Source: Neorhizobium sp. | GTDB taxonomy: Bacteria; Pseudomonadota; Alphaproteobacteria; Rhizobiales; Rhizobiaceae | DNA: 64,000 nucleotides | Reading direction: 5' to 3' | Assembly: GCA_028283725.1 (NCBI GenBank) | Contig: JAPWKC010000002.1 | Coordinates: forward strand, 7,501-71,500 | In this document: in pieces, positions 36,486 through 46,332 of the stretch | Position numbering within the stretch: the stretch's first letter is position 1 | Layout of the letters: each line of letters opens with the position of its first letter | Position numbers and translations under genes: made by a program | The notes under the pieces: generated by a model | What the model saw: only the letters and a program-made list of their open reading frames with translations | The model's database searches: none | Told to the model about the DNA's origin: nothing

Positions 36486-37019
36486 ATGGACAGTGAGAGA
36501 CGATCCTTCGACGTGATTGGGCAGCTTGGCGCGCTTCGCCGCTATGCGCGCTCGCTTGCGCGCAATTCGCAGGATGCCGAAGACCTCGTCCATGATGCAT
36601 TGGTCAAGGCCTATGAGCGTCGGCTGACGTTCAGGACCGGCGCCAATCTGAAGAACTGGCTGTTTGCCATTCTCCACAACACCCATATCGACGGCCGCCG
36701 GGCAGCGATGGCGCAGAAGCGCCGCGACGATGCCGCCCTGGCAGAGACCGAACAGGCGCAGGCTCCGGGCCAGGATCACGTCGTGCATCTGTCTCAGGTG
36801 CGCGATGCCTTCATGGCGCTGCCGCAGGACCAGCGCGAGGCGCTGCATCTCGTCGCCGTCGAGGACCTTTCCTATCAGGAGGCCGCCGATGCGCTCGGCA
36901 TTCCGGTCGGCACCCTGATGTCGCGCGTCTCGCGCGCCCGCGCCAGGCTTCGCGCTCTGGATGAAGACAGCACCAGACGGCCGGGGCACCTGCGGCTCGT
37001 GGGAGGCGACGATGACTGA
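36486..37019 (+). CDS. ECF-type RNA polymerase sigma factor
   Basis: The 177-residue protein has region 2 (RRYARSLARNSQDAEDLVHDALVKAYE, about 16-42) and region 4 (LPQDQREALHLVAVEDLSYQEAADALGIPVGTLMSRVSRAR, about 105-147). It is typical of group IV sigma factors. The start at 36486 gives the normal length; the frame is open upstream through the repeat. The anti-sigma gene overlaps it by eight bases. No consensus ECF promoter is evident upstream. Confidence 0.9.
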   Translation: MDSERRSFDVIGQLGALRRYARSLARNSQDAEDLVHDALVKAYERRLTFRTGANLKNWLFAILHNTHIDGRRAAMAQKRRDDAALAETEQAQAPGQDHVVHLSQVRDAFMALPQDQREALHLVAVEDLSYQEAADALGIPVGTLMSRVSRARARLRALDEDSTRRPGHLRLVGGDDD

Positions 37020-37785
37020 ACAAGACAGCATTCCCGACACGGAACTCGACGCCTATGTCGACAACCAGCTCGATGCGGCGGCACGGCTTCGGGTCGAGAC
37101 CTATCTCGCCCGCCACCCCGCCGATGCGGCGCGGGTGATGGCCGATCTCGGCATGCGCACGACGCTGAAACTGGCGCTTGCCTCGACCGACGCTACGGCC
37201 GTGCGGCCCAAGACACGCGAGGCGGCCCGCAGGCTTTCCGCCGGGCTTGAAAACCGCCGGGTCTGGCGCGGGCTCCAGCGCATCGCAGCGATTGCCGTTC
37301 TCGTCTCGGTCGGCTGGTACGCCAACCAGTCGCTCGCGCCCTTCGGCTCCGGCGAGGTCAACGCCTCCGTGCCGCCGCCGAATTTCGTCGATCAGGCGAT
37401 GCGGGCGCATCAGGCCGCCGTCTTGCGCGACACGATGCCGTCGCAACCGGCGGGACGCGCCTATAATCGCGACGATATCCGCGCCGCGACCGCGATCGTC
37501 ATGCCGAACCTGCCATCCGAATGGCAGGCGCTCGACACGCAGATCTTCCCCTCGGATTACGGTCCGAGCGTCGAAACCCGCATCCGCAAGGAGAATGGCG
37601 AAATGATTTCGTTGTTTGCCGTGCGCCCCGGCCACTTTGCCGTCGAACCCGTCCACGACCTGTCGCTCAACGAGGGCGAGGCGGCATGGTGGCAGATCGG
37701 CGAGGTTGCCTATGCGGTCATCTCCACCAATCCGAAGGCCGGTCTCCAGGATGAGGCCGAGCTTTTAAAGAAGACACTCTATTGA
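37012..37785 (+). CDS. Membrane anti-sigma factor
   Basis: The 257-residue protein starts at 37012 behind GGGAGGCGACG, inside the sigma gene. A cytoplasmic N-terminal anti-sigma helix region (ELDAYVDNQLDAAARLRVETYL) is followed by one membrane helix at about 90-104 and a periplasmic domain. It lacks the His-Cys-Cys zinc site of ZAS proteins. It probably holds the neighbouring ECF factor at the membrane until a signal arrives. The Bax-inhibitor-1 gene follows 18 bases later and may be in the same operon. Confidence 0.84.
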   Translation: MTEQDSIPDTELDAYVDNQLDAAARLRVETYLARHPADAARVMADLGMRTTLKLALASTDATAVRPKTREAARRLSAGLENRRVWRGLQRIAAIAVLVSVGWYANQSLAPFGSGEVNASVPPPNFVDQAMRAHQAAVLRDTMPSQPAGRAYNRDDIRAATAIVMPNLPSEWQALDTQIFPSDYGPSVETRIRKENGEMISLFAVRPGHFAVEPVHDLSLNEGEAAWWQIGEVAYAVISTNPKAGLQDEAELLKKTLY

Positions 37786-37803
37786 TCAAAAGGGAGTTCT
37801 AAC

Positions 37804-38520
37804 ATGTACCCGAACCAGAACCGTTTCGGCGGCTATAGCCAGGCGTCGGCTGCCGCCTTCGACGAGGGCCTGCGCAAGCACATGCTGCGCGTCTTCAACT
37901 ATATGGGCCTCGGCCTTGTCGTTACCGGCCTCGTCGCCTTCATCGTCGGCACCACGCCGGCACTCTACGTGCCGATCTTCTCCTCGCCGCTCAAGTGGGT
38001 GGTGATGCTGGCGCCGCTCGCCTTCGTCTTCTTCTTCTCGTTCAAGATGCAGACGATGTCGGCTTCGTCCGCGCAGATGACCTTCTGGGCCTTCTGCGCC
38101 GTGATGGGCCTGTCGCTCGCCTCGGTCTTCCTCGTGTTTACCGGCGCAAGCATTGCCCGCACCTTCTTCATCGCCGCCACCATGTTCGGTGCGACGAGCC
38201 TCTACGGCTACACGACCAAGCGTGACCTGACGAAAATGGGCTCGTTCCTGATGATGGGCCTGATCGGCGTGATGATCGCCTCGATCGTCAACATCTTCCT
38301 CGGCTCTTCGGCGCTGCAGTTCGCCGTCTCGGTTCTCGGCATCGTCGTCTTCGTCGGCCTGACCGCCTGGGACACCCAGAACATCAAGGAACAGTATGCG
38401 GAGAATTTTGACCAGGAAAGCCAGCAGAAGATCGCCGTGTTCGGCGCGCTGTCGCTCTACCTGAATTTCGTCAATATCTTCCAGCTTCTTCTGAACTTCA
38501 CCGGCCAGCGCGAGGAATAA
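37804..38520 (+). CDS. Bax inhibitor-1/YccA-family membrane protein
   Basis: The 238-residue protein has seven membrane helices and the UPF0005/BI-1 signatures (RVFNYMGLGLVVTG, FVGLTAWDTQNIKE with the conserved Asp near the C terminus). Bacterial members act as pH-sensitive Ca2+ leak channels or modulators of FtsH. It sits 18 bases after the anti-sigma gene, with a ribosome site GGGAG, and ends at a terminator. Confidence 0.9.
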   Translation: MYPNQNRFGGYSQASAAAFDEGLRKHMLRVFNYMGLGLVVTGLVAFIVGTTPALYVPIFSSPLKWVVMLAPLAFVFFFSFKMQTMSASSAQMTFWAFCAVMGLSLASVFLVFTGASIARTFFIAATMFGATSLYGYTTKRDLTKMGSFLMMGLIGVMIASIVNIFLGSSALQFAVSVLGIVVFVGLTAWDTQNIKEQYAENFDQESQQKIAVFGALSLYLNFVNIFQLLLNFTGQREE

Positions 38521-38955
38521 GCGTCTTCTGCGGCACCGACGCCCGAACAGCGGTGCCGCGATGCGCATTCTCCACACTGGCAGGCAGGCCGATCCCGAGA
38601 TAGGGCGGGATCGGCCATTTTTTCGCGCTGACGGCGACGACCCTGCTGGCGCAGGCTCATCGCCTGTTTCTCGCGCCCTGTTTCTTCCGTCACATCCTCC
38701 ATTCGACCTTGGCATTACAGTGAAACGATACGGCACGTGGTATGACGGCGTCTGTTGCGCGCGCTGCGCGCATGGCGGTCGCGGCTTTCGAGCGCGGCTG
38801 CGGCCGACCGACGGCTTTTCTGTGTCGAAGGGATCGAATCTGGCGGAAACGTGTTTACGGAAATGGCTCTGTAGAGTGATAAGAGTGCGACCGACAGAAA
38901 GAACGACCGGCCGGACCCTTTCAGCAGGGAATCTGACCAGCATACCGGAGACAGC
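38521..38955. other. Intergenic region between the BI-1 gene and kup
   Basis: The 435-base gap has a terminator at 38587-38624 and otherwise no supported gene. The remaining 330 bases include the kup promoter, whose boxes I cannot place. A short GC stretch with GCGCGCGCTGCGCGC occurs at 38755-38770. Confidence 0.5.
38587..38624 (+). terminator. Rho-independent terminator after the BI-1 gene
   Basis: An 11-base-pair stem (38587-38597 with 38606-38616) is followed by ATTTTTT. Confidence 0.88.
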
Positions 38956-40857
38956 ATGAGCGAGCCGACGTCCACCAACTCTGCCGAGGCAACGGACCCG
39001 AAAAAATTCCTGGCTCTGGTCGTCGGTTCGATCGGCGTCGTCTACGGCGATATCGGCACCAGCCCGCTCTATGCCTTTCGCGAGGCGTTGCGGCCTTTCG
39101 CGGAAGACGGTTTTCACCATCGCGAGGTGATCGGCCTCATCTCGCTGATGGTCTGGACGCTGACGATCATCGTGACCTTCAAATACGTGCTCTTCCTGCT
39201 GCGCGCCGACAATGACGGCGAAGGCGGCACGCTGTCCCTGCTCGCGCTCCTGATGAAGAAGACCGGTCGCTACATGCCGGTCCTGTTCTTTGCCGGATTG
39301 ATCGGCTCGGCGCTCTTTATCGGCGATGCGATGATCACGCCCGCGCTGTCGGTCATGTCCGCGCTTGAGGGCCTGAAGCTCGTCACGCCTGCTTTCTCAG
39401 GCTATGTCCTGCCGATCTCGGCTGCCGTGATGATCGCGCTCTTCCTCGTCCAGTCGAAGGGCACGGAGGCCGTCTCGCGCTTTTTCGGGCCAATCACCAT
39501 CGTCTGGTTTCTGGTCATGGCGATCGGCGGCATCATCCATATCGGCGACGACTGGACGATCCTGCAAGCCCTGAACCCGGTCAACGCCTTCGAGTTCATC
39601 ATTCATGCGGGCACACGCGGCCTGATCATTCTCGGCGCCGTGTTTTTGACTGTCACCGGTGCGGAAGCGCTCTATGCCGACCTTGGCCATTTCGGCCGCA
39701 AGCCGATCAGCGCCGCCTGGTTCTGGCTGGTCTTCCCGGCGCTCGTCCTCAACTATCTCGGCCAGGGCGCACTGGTGCTCGACAATCCGGCAGCCGCAGA
39801 CAATCCGTTCTATCTGATGTTCCCGGAATGGGCGCTTCTGCCGATCGTCATCCTTGCGACGCTGGCCACGATCATCGCCAGTCAGGCGGTCATCACCGGC
39901 GCCTTCTCGCTTGCCCGGCAGGCCGTGCATCTCGGCTTCCTGCCGCGCCTGAAGATCAAGTTCACCTCGGAAACCAATACCGGGCAGATCTATGTGCCGG
40001 CCGTCAACATGGTGCTGCTGATCGGCGTTCTCGTGCTGATCTTCTCCTTCGGAAGCTCGGATGCGCTGGCCACCGCCTATGGCATTTCCGTCACTGGAGC
40101 CATGGTGGTGACGACGATGATGGCCTTCCAGTTCCTGCGCTCGGTGCGGGGCTACTCGCCAATCCTGGCAGCCGTCATCCTTCTGCCGCTGTTTGCCATC
40201 GAGATCGTCTTCCTGGCCGCCAACCTGATGAAGATCCATGACGGCGGCTGGGTGCCGGTGGCGCTGGCGCTCGTCATCATGGTCCTGATGTGGACCTGGA
40301 CGAAGGGCTCCAAATATCTGAAGGACAAGACCGCGAAGAACGATATTCCGCTCGATACCTTCATTCGGATGATCGAGAAGGAAAGCGACCATGCGCCGGT
40401 AACTGTGCCGGGAACGGCGATCTTCCTCACCAGCGTGCCGAACCGCACGCCGGGCGTCCTTCTCCACAACATCAAGCACAACCACGTTCTGCACGAGCAG
40501 AACGTCATCCTCACCATCTGGACGCAGGACAAGCCCTATGTGGCGCAGCGCGACCGGGTGGAGATGACGCGGCTTTCGAAGCGCTTCGTGCGCCTCGACA
40601 TCACCTTCGGCTTCATGGAGGAGCCGAACGTGACCAAGGCGCTGACGCTCTGCAAGAAGGCCGGCTTCAAGTTCGAGATCATGCAGACCTCGTTCTATCT
40701 CGGCCGGCGCAACCTGATCTCGACGCCGAATACCGGCCTGCCGCGCTGGCAGGAGATGCTCTATATGGCGCTCGCCGATTTCGCCATCGACCCGTCGGCC
40801 TATTTCAAGCTGCCGCCCAACCGCGTGGTGGAACTTGGCGAGCAGGTGGCGATCTGA
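38956..40857 (+). CDS. kup: Low-affinity potassium transporter Kup
   Basis: The 633-residue protein has the Kup/HAK N terminus ([22 protein letters not shown] at about 18-39, with the conserved Gly-Asp-Ile-Gly-Thr-Ser), about 12 membrane helices to residue 450 and a soluble C-terminal domain. It imports K+ with protons across the inner membrane. Rhizobia often have several copies. It is a single-gene unit ending in a strong terminator. Confidence 0.95.
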   Translation: MSEPTSTNSAEATDPKKFLALVVGSIGVVYGDIGTSPLYAFREALRPFAEDGFHHREVIGLISLMVWTLTIIVTFKYVLFLLRADNDGEGGTLSLLALLMKKTGRYMPVLFFAGLIGSALFIGDAMITPALSVMSALEGLKLVTPAFSGYVLPISAAVMIALFLVQSKGTEAVSRFFGPITIVWFLVMAIGGIIHIGDDWTILQALNPVNAFEFIIHAGTRGLIILGAVFLTVTGAEALYADLGHFGRKPISAAWFWLVFPALVLNYLGQGALVLDNPAAADNPFYLMFPEWALLPIVILATLATIIASQAVITGAFSLARQAVHLGFLPRLKIKFTSETNTGQIYVPAVNMVLLIGVLVLIFSFGSSDALATAYGISVTGAMVVTTMMAFQFLRSVRGYSPILAAVILLPLFAIEIVFLAANLMKIHDGGWVPVALALVIMVLMWTWTKGSKYLKDKTAKNDIPLDTFIRMIEKESDHAPVTVPGTAIFLTSVPNRTPGVLLHNIKHNHVLHEQNVILTIWTQDKPYVAQRDRVEMTRLSKRFVRLDITFGFMEEPNVTKALTLCKKAGFKFEIMQTSFYLGRRNLISTPNTGLPRWQEMLYMALADFAIDPSAYFKLPPNRVVELGEQVAI

Positions 40858-40863
40858 TCCCAT

Positions 40864-40895
40864 GAAAAAGGCCGGTCTCGCGACCGGCCTTTTTC
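40864..40895. terminator. Bidirectional terminator between kup and the xylitol-dehydrogenase-like gene
   Basis: A 13-base-pair stem (AAAAAGGCCGGTC at 40865-40877, GACCGGCCTTTTT at 40882-40894) with a four-base loop sits between convergent genes and has A/T tracts on both sides. Confidence 0.9.
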
Positions 40896-40920
40896 ATATT
40901 TGGGCGATGAGGGGTCCCTC

Positions 40921-41958
40921 TCAGCCTTGCATCAGGATCTGCAGTTTGACATCCGACGGATCGCCTGAGGCGGCGCGTTCGAAGGCCGCGATACTATCCT
41001 TGAAATCATAGGTGCCGGTGATCAGCGGCTTCAAATCCACCTTGCCGGACGCGATCAGCTGCAATGCGCGGTCGAAAATATTGGCATAGCGGAATACCGT
41101 CTCGACGCGGACTTCCTTGGAGATGGCACCGGCGACATCGAAAGTGACCGGCTCGACCGGAAGGCCGACCATGACGAGTGCACCGCCCGGCCGCACCAGA
41201 TCGAAAATGCCGGCATAGGCCTTGGGGCTGCCGCTCGCTTCAAACACGATATCGGCACCCCAGCCTTCGGTTTCCGCCGCGATGACATCGGCGAGCCTCC
41301 TCTCGCCGATATTGACCGGCGTGATCCCGGCATACTGGGCGGCGATCGCCAGTTTCGGCGCGCTGAAATCCGAGATGAACACCCGGCTGCAACCGCCGGC
41401 CAGTGCCGCCAGCGCCACCATGATGCCGATCGGGCCGCAGCCGATGACGATGGCGACATCGCCGGGGCTGATACGGGCGCGGGCCGCCGCCTGCATGCCG
41501 ATCGCAAACGGCTCCACCATCGCACCCTCGGCAAAGGAGACGCTCTCGGGCAGCTTGTAGGTGAAGGCGGCTGGATGCACCGTTTCCGGCGTCAGCACGC
41601 CATGGATCGGCGGGGTCGCCCAGAAGCTGACATCCGGATCGACATTGTAGATGCCGAGTTTCGAGGCGCGCGACGAGAGATTGGGCACACCCGGCTCCAT
41701 GCAGACGCGGTCGCCGACCTTCAGGTTCGTCACGCCCGCACCGACGGCCGTAACGGTGCCGGCCGCCTCGTGGCCAAGCACCATCGGCGCCTTCAGCACA
41801 TAAGGACCGATCGCCCCATGTGTGTAGTAATGCACGTCGCTGCCGCAGACGCCGACCGTGTGAATGCGGATCCTGACGTCGTTTTCGCCAAGATCGAGAG
41901 GCAGATCGATATCGCGGATGGCGAGTTCGCCTTTCCGCTCCAGAACCAGTGCCTGCAT
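40921..41958 (-). CDS. Zinc alcohol dehydrogenase, xylitol dehydrogenase (D-xylulose reductase)-like
   Basis: The 345-residue medium-chain dehydrogenase has the catalytic zinc motif [14 protein letters not shown] and GHEAAGTV, and the nucleotide-binding [35 protein letters not shown] and [12 protein letters not shown] are typical of xylitol/sorbitol dehydrogenases, which oxidise xylitol to D-xylulose with NAD. The structural zinc cysteines usual in other ADHs are missing, as in polyol dehydrogenases. The ATG at 41958 has GGGAG upstream. It is monocistronic. Xylulose made here would join the product of xylA. Confidence 0.82.
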   Translation of the reverse strand: MQALVLERKGELAIRDIDLPLDLGENDVRIRIHTVGVCGSDVHYYTHGAIGPYVLKAPMVLGHEAAGTVTAVGAGVTNLKVGDRVCMEPGVPNLSSRASKLGIYNVDPDVSFWATPPIHGVLTPETVHPAAFTYKLPESVSFAEGAMVEPFAIGMQAAARARISPGDVAIVIGCGPIGIMVALAALAGGCSRVFISDFSAPKLAIAAQYAGITPVNIGERRLADVIAAETEGWGADIVFEASGSPKAYAGIFDLVRPGGALVMVGLPVEPVTFDVAGAISKEVRVETVFRYANIFDRALQLIASGKVDLKPLITGTYDFKDSIAAFERAASGDPSDVKLQILMQG

Positions 41959-42083
41959 GTGTTCATCAACTCCCTGAAAATCCTTCCCAAGCCGCAAAGC
42001 GGCACGCCGTAATGGTTATACCCGTGTTCCGGGCGTTTCAACGGCTTTGGGAAAGGTCCTGTCGGGAGCCCGCCTGCATTTTG

Positions 42084-43496
42084 TCAGGCCTTGGCCGCAG
42101 CACCTGTGCCGAGCGTGATCCGCGCCTCGAACCCGTCGGAGCGGCCACCGGCCGGCGACAGCAGCTCGAGCGAGCCGCCCATATGCGGCACGAGGCTTGC
42201 GACGATCGACAGGCCGAGACCGGATCCGGAGGCGGAAGTGGCGCCGCGGGCAAACCGCGTCGTCAGCTTGGCCAGCGCCTGCGGATCGATCACCGGCCCG
42301 CCATTGATGATGCGGATCTCGCTGTCGTTCTCGATCACCACGTCCACCACCCCGTCTTCCGGGCCATGGATCAGAGCGTTTTCGATGAGGTTGCGGATGA
42401 CGATGCCGAACGCATCCGGGTTGATCGCATGGACGATCGTCTGTGCCGCCTCGTCCTGCAAAAGGATACGCCCCTCGCCGGCGGGGAGACGCTCGAAATC
42501 CTGCAGGATCAACTTGAGGATCGGCATCAGGTCGTTCGGGCCGTCGGACACGCCGATCCCGGCCTCGGCGCGCGACATCTGCAGGAGCTTTTCGGCAAGC
42601 CGCGCCAGATGGCTGAGCGAGGTCTCGATCTGATCGACGCGGTTGCGGTGTTCGGGTGGTATTTCCGCCTGAAGGCGCTGCGCCTGTGCGAGCGCGCCGG
42701 CAATCGGCGTGCGCAGTTCGTGGGCGCTGTTGGAGGCAAACTCGCGCTCCGCATCGAGCGCCGACCGCAGGCGTTCCAGAAGGTGGTTGACGGAGCGGGC
42801 GATCGGCTCCAGCTCGCGCGGCAAGCGATCATCCTTGACCGGCGCCATGTTGCCGCTGTCCTTCATCAGGATTTCGTCGCGCAGCCCGCCGATCGGCTTC
42901 AGCATCCGGCTGACCACGAAGATGACGACAAGGATGCTGAGCGGCACGAGCGCGATCAGCGGATAAAGAAGCGCGCCGCCTGCCTCGCGCACCGCCTCGC
43001 GGCGGTTCTCGAAGGCGTCCGCGACCTGAATGAACAGCGATCCGTCGGCGGTTGCCGCCGTATAGATGCGGTGCGTCTGCGTGTCGGCAAAGCCCACCTT
43101 CAAGGGCACCGAATAGGGCACTTCCGAGACGTCATGCGAATGCATGATGACGTGGCCCTCGGCATTGCGCACCTGATAGGTCAGATATTCGTCGCCGCTG
43201 GTCGGCTGCGAGATCTCGCGCATCTCGCCGCCATTGCGGTCGGAAAGGTCGTCCATGGCAAGCGGCAGGAGGCGGTCGGCCGTTTCCTGCACGGCACCAT
43301 CGAAGATTTCGGCAAATTCGTACTGCATGGCGATCGCCGCAAGGCCGGAGGCGAACAGCCAGGCAAGCAGCACGACGCCGGTGACCGAGATGACGAGACG
43401 GCGGGTCATCGACGGGCGACGCGGCGCAGCGCGATGGCCCGTCGCAACCTGTGTCGCCGGCAATGGTTCCTGTGTCGTCGTCATCGGTCGATGCAT
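42084..43496 (-). CDS. Sensor histidine kinase, fourth gene of the eptA-dgkA operon
   Basis: The 470-residue protein has two membrane helices (about 34-56 and 181-203) enclosing a periplasmic sensor domain of about 125 residues. HAMP, then the H-box SNSAHELRTPIAGAL, an N-box IRNLIENAL and a G-box SGSGLGLSI follow. Its neighbour is an OmpR-type regulator 16 bases upstream. The layout resembles the PmrB/QseC/TctE group. Together with a phosphoethanolamine transferase it may sense cationic peptides, metals or pH (inference). The start at 43496 is preferred; 43484 is possible. Confidence 0.85.
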   Translation of the reverse strand: MHRPMTTTQEPLPATQVATGHRAAPRRPSMTRRLVISVTGVVLLAWLFASGLAAIAMQYEFAEIFDGAVQETADRLLPLAMDDLSDRNGGEMREISQPTSGDEYLTYQVRNAEGHVIMHSHDVSEVPYSVPLKVGFADTQTHRIYTAATADGSLFIQVADAFENRREAVREAGGALLYPLIALVPLSILVVIFVVSRMLKPIGGLRDEILMKDSGNMAPVKDDRLPRELEPIARSVNHLLERLRSALDAEREFASNSAHELRTPIAGALAQAQRLQAEIPPEHRNRVDQIETSLSHLARLAEKLLQMSRAEAGIGVSDGPNDLMPILKLILQDFERLPAGEGRILLQDEAAQTIVHAINPDAFGIVIRNLIENALIHGPEDGVVDVVIENDSEIRIINGGPVIDPQALAKLTTRFARGATSASGSGLGLSIVASLVPHMGGSLELLSPAGGRSDGFEARITLGTGAAAKA

Positions 43497-43512
43497 CTCA
43501 TCGGGACGCCCT

Positions 43513-44166
43513 TCAGCGGATCGTGTAGCCGATGCCGCGCACGGTCTCGATCCGGTCATGGCCGATCTTCTTGCGCAGCCGGCTGATATAGACTTCCACC
43601 GTATTGCTCTCGATCTCCGCCCCGAAGGCATAGAGCGTTTCGTGCAATTGCGGTTTCGAAACGATGCCGCCGGGATGTTCGGCAAGCTTTTCGAGGACAG
43701 CCCATTCCCGCGAGCTGAGCGTGATCAGCTGACCATCGACGGAAACGGAACGGACCGTCTGGTTGATCTCGATGCCCGGCAGACGGATGATGGAAGCGGA
43801 GCGCCCCTCGTATCGACGGGACACGGCGAGCATGCGCGCCGTCAGTTCATCGAGGTTGAACGGTTTGATCAGGTAATCGTCGGCGCCGGCATTCAGCCCC
43901 TCGATCCGGTCGGAAACCTGGTCATGCGCTGTGAGGATGATGACCGGCGTCGGATCGTTGCGGCCGCGCAGTTTGCGCAGCAGCGTCAGCCCATGGCCAT
44001 CCGGCAGGCGCAGGTCGAGCAGGATCAGCCCATAGGGAACCGTATCCGTGGCCGCTATCGCATCGCCGACGGTCTTGAACCAGTCCACGGCGTGGCCGGC
44101 AGCTTTCACATGATCCCGCAGTGCTTCACCGAGCACCTGGTCATCTTCGACGAGAAGAACGCGCAA
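43513..44166 (-). CDS. OmpR-family response regulator
   Basis: The 217-residue protein begins with a TTG at 44166 (MRVLLVEDD), preceded by GTGGGG. The receiver has acidic residues 8-9, phospho-acceptor Asp51 in LLDLRLPDG, and the Lys in LIKPF. The C-terminal winged helix ends NTVEVYISRLRKKIG and RGIGYTIR. It forms a pair with the downstream kinase. The frame stays open to 44277 (in dgkA), but the extra residues are not part of the family. It resembles PmrA/QseB/TctD. Confidence 0.86.
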   Translation of the reverse strand: MRVLLVEDDQVLGEALRDHVKAAGHAVDWFKTVGDAIAATDTVPYGLILLDLRLPDGHGLTLLRKLRGRNDPTPVIILTAHDQVSDRIEGLNAGADDYLIKPFNLDELTARMLAVSRRYEGRSASIIRLPGIEINQTVRSVSVDGQLITLSSREWAVLEKLAEHPGGIVSKPQLHETLYAFGAEIESNTVEVYISRLRKKIGHDRIETVRGIGYTIR

Positions 44167-44261
44167 AACAACCCCACTCACTCGATCGTCCGTGAGTAGA
44201 GTGTTCCGGCGGCCAACGTCAAGACGGCGCGGCATTGTTTGCTGTGGCTGAGCGGCGTCGA

Positions 44262-44654
44262 TCACGCCCCGAACCACAGGAGAAGCGCATAAGCGGCCAG
44301 CACGCCATTGGCGAGCAGCATCAGGCCGACGGCAAACGAGCCGAGATCCTTGGCATGCTTTCCGGTGGCCGAGACTTCCGGCGAGATGCGGTCGACGATC
44401 TCCTCGATCGCCGTGTTCAGCGCCTCGACGGCCACCAGCGACAGGAACAGCACGAGCGCCCCACAGAGAACCGGCAGGCTGGACCCGACGGCGAAATGCA
44501 GGGCGGCAAGCGCAAAGAAAGCCAGGATTTCATGGCGAAACGCCGCCTCCCGCCATAGACGCCGCGCCCCTGCTGCCGAATAGCTTGCGGCGGCAAAGAC
44601 ATGCGCGATGCCCTTGATCTTCTCCGGCGCTGCCGTCTCTGTCACTTCGGTCAT
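44262..44654 (-). CDS. dgkA: Diacylglycerol kinase (DgkA type)
   Basis: The 130-residue protein has three membrane helices and the DgkA signature VEALNTAIEEIVDRISPE with the catalytic Glu residues. It phosphorylates diacylglycerol to phosphatidate at the inner membrane. It follows the phosphoethanolamine transferase gene by 10 bases. That enzyme leaves diacylglycerol when it takes phosphoethanolamine from the phospholipid, so the pair forms a modify-and-recycle unit. Confidence 0.93.
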   Translation of the reverse strand: MTEVTETAAPEKIKGIAHVFAAASYSAAGARRLWREAAFRHEILAFFALAALHFAVGSSLPVLCGALVLFLSLVAVEALNTAIEEIVDRISPEVSATGKHAKDLGSFAVGLMLLANGVLAAYALLLWFGA

Positions 44655-44664
44655 CCGGTTTTCC

Positions 44665-46332
44665 TCACGACAACGGGTTGGCGCGGCACTGGCCGAACAG
44701 ATCGAGCTTCGGATCGTAGACCGAGGTCTTGACGTTCATCATGCTCAGAATGCTCGGAAACCAGTTATCATGCGAGTGCGGTTGCGCCGTGGTTTTCTGC
44801 AGGCAGCTCATGTCGAGGCCCATCGAGCGCGCGAAATCGTGATCGGCCCAGACGAGGAAAGGCACATGCGTCTGCTCCTTCGGCGCCATGAAATAGGGCG
44901 CGCCATGCAGGTAGACGCCGTTTTCGCCGAGCGATTCGCCGTGGTCCGAAGCGTAGATCATCGCACCGGCGAGCCTGTCGCCGCGTGCCTTCAGGGCGTC
45001 GATCACGGTTGCCAGAATATGGTCGGTGTAAACGATCGTGTTGTCATAGGCGTTCATCAGTTCGGCATCCGAGCAATTGGTCGGCTCGGCGGCCTGACAA
45101 TCGGGCGTGAACCGCTTGAACTGGTCGGGATAGCGTTTGTGATAGGTCGGCCCGTGGCTGCCGATCTGGTGCAGCACCAGAACGCTGTCCTTCGTCACGC
45201 CGTCGAGCCAGGCGTCCAGCCCCTCCATCAGAACCTGATCCTGGCATTCCCCTTCCGAGCAGAAGCGCGGATCGGTGGAATTTTCCAGTTCCAGCGTCTT
45301 GATGCGGGTGGCGACACCCTTGCTGCCGGTATTGTTGTCCCACCATTCGGTTTTGATGCCGGCATGGGTGAGCACATCCATCAGGCTCTCTGAACCGGCT
45401 GCCCGCGAATGGCTGTAGCCGGCGCGGGTAAAGGGCGAGAACATGCACGGGATAGAGACGGCGGTCGAGGTGCCGCAGCTTTCCGTGTCGGGGAAATAGA
45501 TCACGCCACGCTTGGCAAGTTCCGGGTTGGTGTCGCGCTTGTAACCGTTGAGCGAGAAATTGTAAGAGCGCGCCGTCTCGCCGGCAACGACGATCGTCAC
45601 CCGCGGCTTTGCCATGCCGCCGATGGCCGGCATCAGCTTGGCATCGGTGCCGAGCGGCGCAATCACCATATGCGCCTCTTCATTGGCCTGAACCGCATAT
45701 TCGATGGCGCTGACCACAGGTCCGATCGGATTGACCGCCGAAAACAGATCGCGATGCTCCCGATGCGCCAGCATGATGGCCTTGGTATTGGTCGCAAAGA
45801 CGGCGATGACGACAGCAAGGCAGGCAAATGCCGTCAGCGTGTTCCAGGCAAGCTTCCTGAAGAACGTCCGGTGGCGGATGCGCACGATCAGGATGACGAG
45901 CGTCGGAAGGCCGGCGAACAGAAGAAGATGCAGGGCGTAATCGGGGGTGAGAAGATTGCCCGCCTCGCCGCCGGTGGTTTCTGCGGCATTGCGGATCATG
46001 TCCTTGTCGATGACGACGCTGAACTGATCCATGAACCATGCGGCAGCTGCGGCGATCCAGATCATCAGGATCGCGAACGGCTTCATCAGGTATTTGACCG
46101 AGAAGATGGTGATCAGCGCAAACAGCGTGGCATAGGTACCAAGATAGAAGGCGCCGACGGTGAACGACGAGGCGCCGAGATACTTGCCGAGCTTTTCCCA
46201 GAGCGTGTGATTGGCGGCAAAGAGAAGATAGGCGGCAATCACCGCGCTGAACGTGACACTGCCGATTTCAGGACGGACGCTGCGGGTGCGCGCCGCCTTT
46301 TGCACACTGTATGCCAATGGAAACTGCCTCAT
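44665..46332 (-). CDS. Phosphoethanolamine transferase (EptA-like, sulfatase family)
   Basis: The 555-residue protein has five membrane helices in the first 185 residues and a periplasmic alkaline-phosphatase-fold domain. The catalytic Thr is about residue 253 in VVAGETARSYNFSLNGY, with metal ligands in FPDTESCGTST, VLHQIGSHGPTY and YASDHGESLGENG. It moves phosphoethanolamine onto lipid A or a similar periplasmic target, reducing negative charge and lowering sensitivity to cationic peptides. It is first in the operon with dgkA and the two-component system. The start at 46332 lacks a good ribosome site; a TTG lies 10 codons upstream. Confidence 0.88.
   Translation of the reverse strand: MRQFPLAYSVQKAARTRSVRPEIGSVTFSAVIAAYLLFAANHTLWEKLGKYLGASSFTVGAFYLGTYATLFALITIFSVKYLMKPFAILMIWIAAAAAWFMDQFSVVIDKDMIRNAAETTGGEAGNLLTPDYALHLLLFAGLPTLVILIVRIRHRTFFRKLAWNTLTAFACLAVVIAVFATNTKAIMLAHREHRDLFSAVNPIGPVVSAIEYAVQANEEAHMVIAPLGTDAKLMPAIGGMAKPRVTIVVAGETARSYNFSLNGYKRDTNPELAKRGVIYFPDTESCGTSTAVSIPCMFSPFTRAGYSHSRAAGSESLMDVLTHAGIKTEWWDNNTGSKGVATRIKTLELENSTDPRFCSEGECQDQVLMEGLDAWLDGVTKDSVLVLHQIGSHGPTYHKRYPDQFKRFTPDCQAAEPTNCSDAELMNAYDNTIVYTDHILATVIDALKARGDRLAGAMIYASDHGESLGENGVYLHGAPYFMAPKEQTHVPFLVWADHDFARSMGLDMSCLQKTTAQPHSHDNWFPSILSMMNVKTSVYDPKLDLFGQCRANPLS

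Noticed and set aside
39397..40863. Minus-strand 488-codon frame opposite kup
   Set aside because: Antisense to an unambiguous transporter gene; His/Asp/Arg-rich shadow composition.
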